Origin: Polaromonas sp. UBA4122
Lineage (GTDB): Bacteria > Pseudomonadota > Gammaproteobacteria > Burkholderiales > Burkholderiaceae_C
Assembly (NCBI GenBank): GCA_002381615.1
Contig: DFWY01000086.1
Location: forward strand, 1-33,808
Reading direction: 5' to 3'
Length of the DNA: 33,808 nt
Made by a program: the position numbers and the translations under genes. Below the pieces are notes generated by a model. It had not been told where the DNA came from, ran no database searches, and was given only the letters and a program-made list of their open reading frames with translations. Of the stretch, positions 32,288 through 33,808 are shown one piece after another (within the stretch, counting starts at the first letter, position 1; each line of letters begins with the position of its first letter).

Positions 32288-33808
32288 ATGAAACGATTAC
32301 GTTGCGACCAGACGCCGGCGTGGGCGGCGCTGCAAGCCTGCTTTGAAGCCTCCGGCAAAAATTTCGACCTGCGCGATGCGTTTGCCGCAGACTCGCAGCG
32401 CTTTGCCCGTTTCAGCCAGGACGCGCCGCATGTCTTTGCGGATATGTCCAAAAACCTGATCGATGCCGACAGCCAGGCGCTGCTGCTGGACCTGGCGCGG
32501 CAATGCGGGCTTGAGCAGCAGCGCGACGCGATGTTTGCGGGCGAGCTGATCAACCGCACCGAGCATCGTGCCGCGATGCATTTTTTGTTAAGAAATACAC
32601 CTCTGGACCAGACAGGACGTTCGCAAAAAGCTATAAAAAACATAGCAACTGAATGGCCGCAGGTTCACGCCACGCTGGACGCCATGCTGGCCTACGCGGA
32701 GCAGGTGCGTGGCGATGAAGCCATCACCGACATCGTCAACATCGGCATCGGCGGTTCGGACCTGGGGCCGCAAATGGCGGTGCTGGCCCTTAACGAATTT
32801 GCCACCAGGGCCAAGCGTTTTCACTTTGTCTCCAACGTCGATGGCGATGAGCTGGCGGGCGTGCTGGCCCAACTCAAACCGCGGAACACGCTGTTCCTGA
32901 TTGCCTCCAAGACCTTCACCACCACCGAGACCATGACCAATGCCCATTCGGCCAGGATCTGGTTTGAGGCGCAGGGCGGCCATGACATTGGCCGCCATTT
33001 TGCCGCGCTGACGACCAATGTCGCTGCGGCGAATGAGTTTGGCATCACCACCACTTTCGGTTTCTGGGACTGGGTGGGCGGCCGCTATTCCCTGTGGTCC
33101 GCCATCGGCTTGCCGATTGCCATGGCGATTGGCGCAGGAGGTTTTCGTGAGTTTTTGGCGGGCGCGCACGCCATGGATGAGCACTTTCGCACGGCGGAAC
33201 TGGCGCACAACCTGCCGGTGCGCCTAGGCCTGCTGGATGTCTGGTACCGCAACTTCCACGGTTTTACCAGCCGCAGTATTGCGCCTTACAGCAGTGCCTT
33301 GCGCCGCCTGCCAGCGTATTTGCAGCAGCTTGAAATGGAGAGCAACGGCAAGCGCGTGGATCGCGACGGCAACGCGGTGGATTACGATACCGGCATGGTG
33401 GTGTGGGGCGAACCCGGCACCAACGGCCAGCACGCCTTCTACCAACTCATCCACCAGGGCACACGCATGATCCCGGCGGATTTTCTCGCCCCGCTGCACA
33501 GCCAGAATCCGCTCGGCGAACACCACGCCATCCTGCTCGCCAACTGTTTCGCACAAACCGAAGCCTTGATGGTCGGCAAGACCGCAGCAGAAGCGCGCGC
33601 CGAACTGGAAGCACAGGGCATGCATGGCGAGGCGCTGGAAGCCCTGCTGCCGCACAAGGTGTTTCCCGGCAACAAACCGACCAACACCCTGCTGTTCGAC
33701 AGACTCGATCCGCACACGCTGGGCATGCTGATCGCGCTTTACGAGCACAAAGTGTTCGTGCAAAGCGTGGTGTGGAACATCAACCCCTTCGACCAGTGGG
33801 GCGTGGAA
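32288..33808 (+). CDS. pgi: Glucose-6-phosphate isomerase, 3' end outside window
   Basis: 507 codons are visible without a stop; the C-terminal few dozen residues lie beyond the window. The enzyme interconverts glucose-6-P and fructose-6-P. Seen: [52 protein letters not shown] (a PGI signature), [32 protein letters not shown] and [13 protein letters not shown]. The gene begins 8 bases after the tal stop. Residues 105-120 ([16 protein letters not shown]), in a variable loop after HFLLRNT, are encoded by a copy of the 48-nt palindrome. Homologues normally go from ALR to the PEV/PQV helix with a shorter link (from memory). The frame stays intact through the insert. Confidence 0.95.
   Translation, partial: MKRLRCDQTPAWAALQACFEASGKNFDLRDAFAADSQRFARFSQDAPHVFADMSKNLIDADSQALLLDLARQCGLEQQRDAMFAGELINRTEHRAAMHFLLRNTPLDQTGRSQKAIKNIATEWPQVHATLDAMLAYAEQVRGDEAITDIVNIGIGGSDLGPQMAVLALNEFATRAKRFHFVSNVDGDELAGVLAQLKPRNTLFLIASKTFTTTETMTNAHSARIWFEAQGGHDIGRHFAALTTNVAAANEFGITTTFGFWDWVGGRYSLWSAIGLPIAMAIGAGGFREFLAGAHAMDEHFRTAELAHNLPVRLGLLDVWYRNFHGFTSRSIAPYSSALRRLPAYLQQLEMESNGKRVDRDGNAVDYDTGMVVWGEPGTNGQHAFYQLIHQGTRMIPADFLAPLHSQNPLGEHHAILLANCFAQTEALMVGKTAAEARAELEAQGMHGEALEALLPHKVFPGNKPTNTLLFDRLDPHTLGMLIALYEHKVFVQSVVWNINPFDQWGVE
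32600..32647 (+). repeat. 48-nt palindromic element, copy 5 (inside pgi)
   Basis: Coding-strand CCTCTGGACCAGACAGGACG then GCTATAAAAAACATAGC. It encodes [16 protein letters not shown], aligned without gaps to the hydratase and ABC transporter copies. The A/T-rich palindrome stands out from the surrounding G/C-rich pgi sequence. Confidence 0.8.

Noticed and set aside
1..33808. CRISPR arrays, tRNA/rRNA genes, prophage or toxin-antitoxin systems
   Set aside because: No regularly spaced direct repeats, cloverleaf-like segments, phage structural genes or typical toxin pairs were seen on reading both strands.

Overview
The window looks like a chromosomal segment of a Gram-negative betaproteobacterium, most likely Burkholderiales/Comamonadaceae (Polaromonas- or Rhodoferax-like). 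This rests on the two trimeric porins of the type that starts QSTVTLYG, the hexR-zwf / tal-pgi arrangement, Coq7-type ubiquinone synthesis, and a short palindromic repeat of a kind I recall from that family. The genus is an inference from gene content and style. No rRNA, tRNA, CRISPR array, phage or replication origin was seen.

Layout. (1) 1-307 is the end of an IS6-family insertion sequence that runs off the left edge. (2) 308-6877 is visibly more A/T-rich than the rest and reads as an accessory catabolic block: a decayed MFS transporter, a maleate/Asp-Glu isomerase, an intact MFS acid transporter (probably TTG start), a LysR regulator, an HMG-CoA-lyase-type enzyme and a CaiB/BaiF CoA-transferase. 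Together they could import a C4-C6 dicarboxylic acid, isomerise it, activate it to a CoA ester and cleave it; the exact substrate is unknown. (3) 7252-12503 holds a DHA1 drug-type MFS exporter, a cardiolipin synthase, a small c-type cytochrome, a thioredoxin-like protein and KgtP. (4) 12736-18721 holds an MhpD-like hydratase divergent from a FAH-family dehydratase, then queC, converging on a three-gene minus-strand group (5'-nucleotidase, SbmA/YddA-like ABC transporter, ABM-domain protein). (5) 18949-22563 holds ilvA with a terminator in its leader, followed by a Cys-rich CWC protein, then osmC-like and coq7. (6) 22796-27447 holds two head-to-head porins and an M20 amidohydrolase. (7) 27782-28575 is a Cys-rich copper-storage-type protein with a DUF305 protein. 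(8) 28724-33808 holds hexR and zwf divergent from tal and pgi (pgi is cut by the window end), with a HexR-like box over the tal promoter.

The most unusual signal is a roughly 48-nt palindromic repeat present five times (13.4, 16.6, 21.6, 27.5 and 32.6 kb). Three copies lie inside genes (hydratase, ABC transporter, pgi), all read from the same strand of the element, in the same frame and without a stop, each encoding a 16-residue peptide that ends in a related A-[IT]-x-x-[ILV]-A pattern. The two intergenic copies keep that frame open. This resembles in behaviour, not in sequence, the in-frame Rickettsia palindromic elements. Other notable signals are the ilvA leader terminator, the structured 5' leader of the second porin, a class III CoA-transferase with Gly at the usual catalytic Asp, and a cytochrome c with no Met after its haem site.
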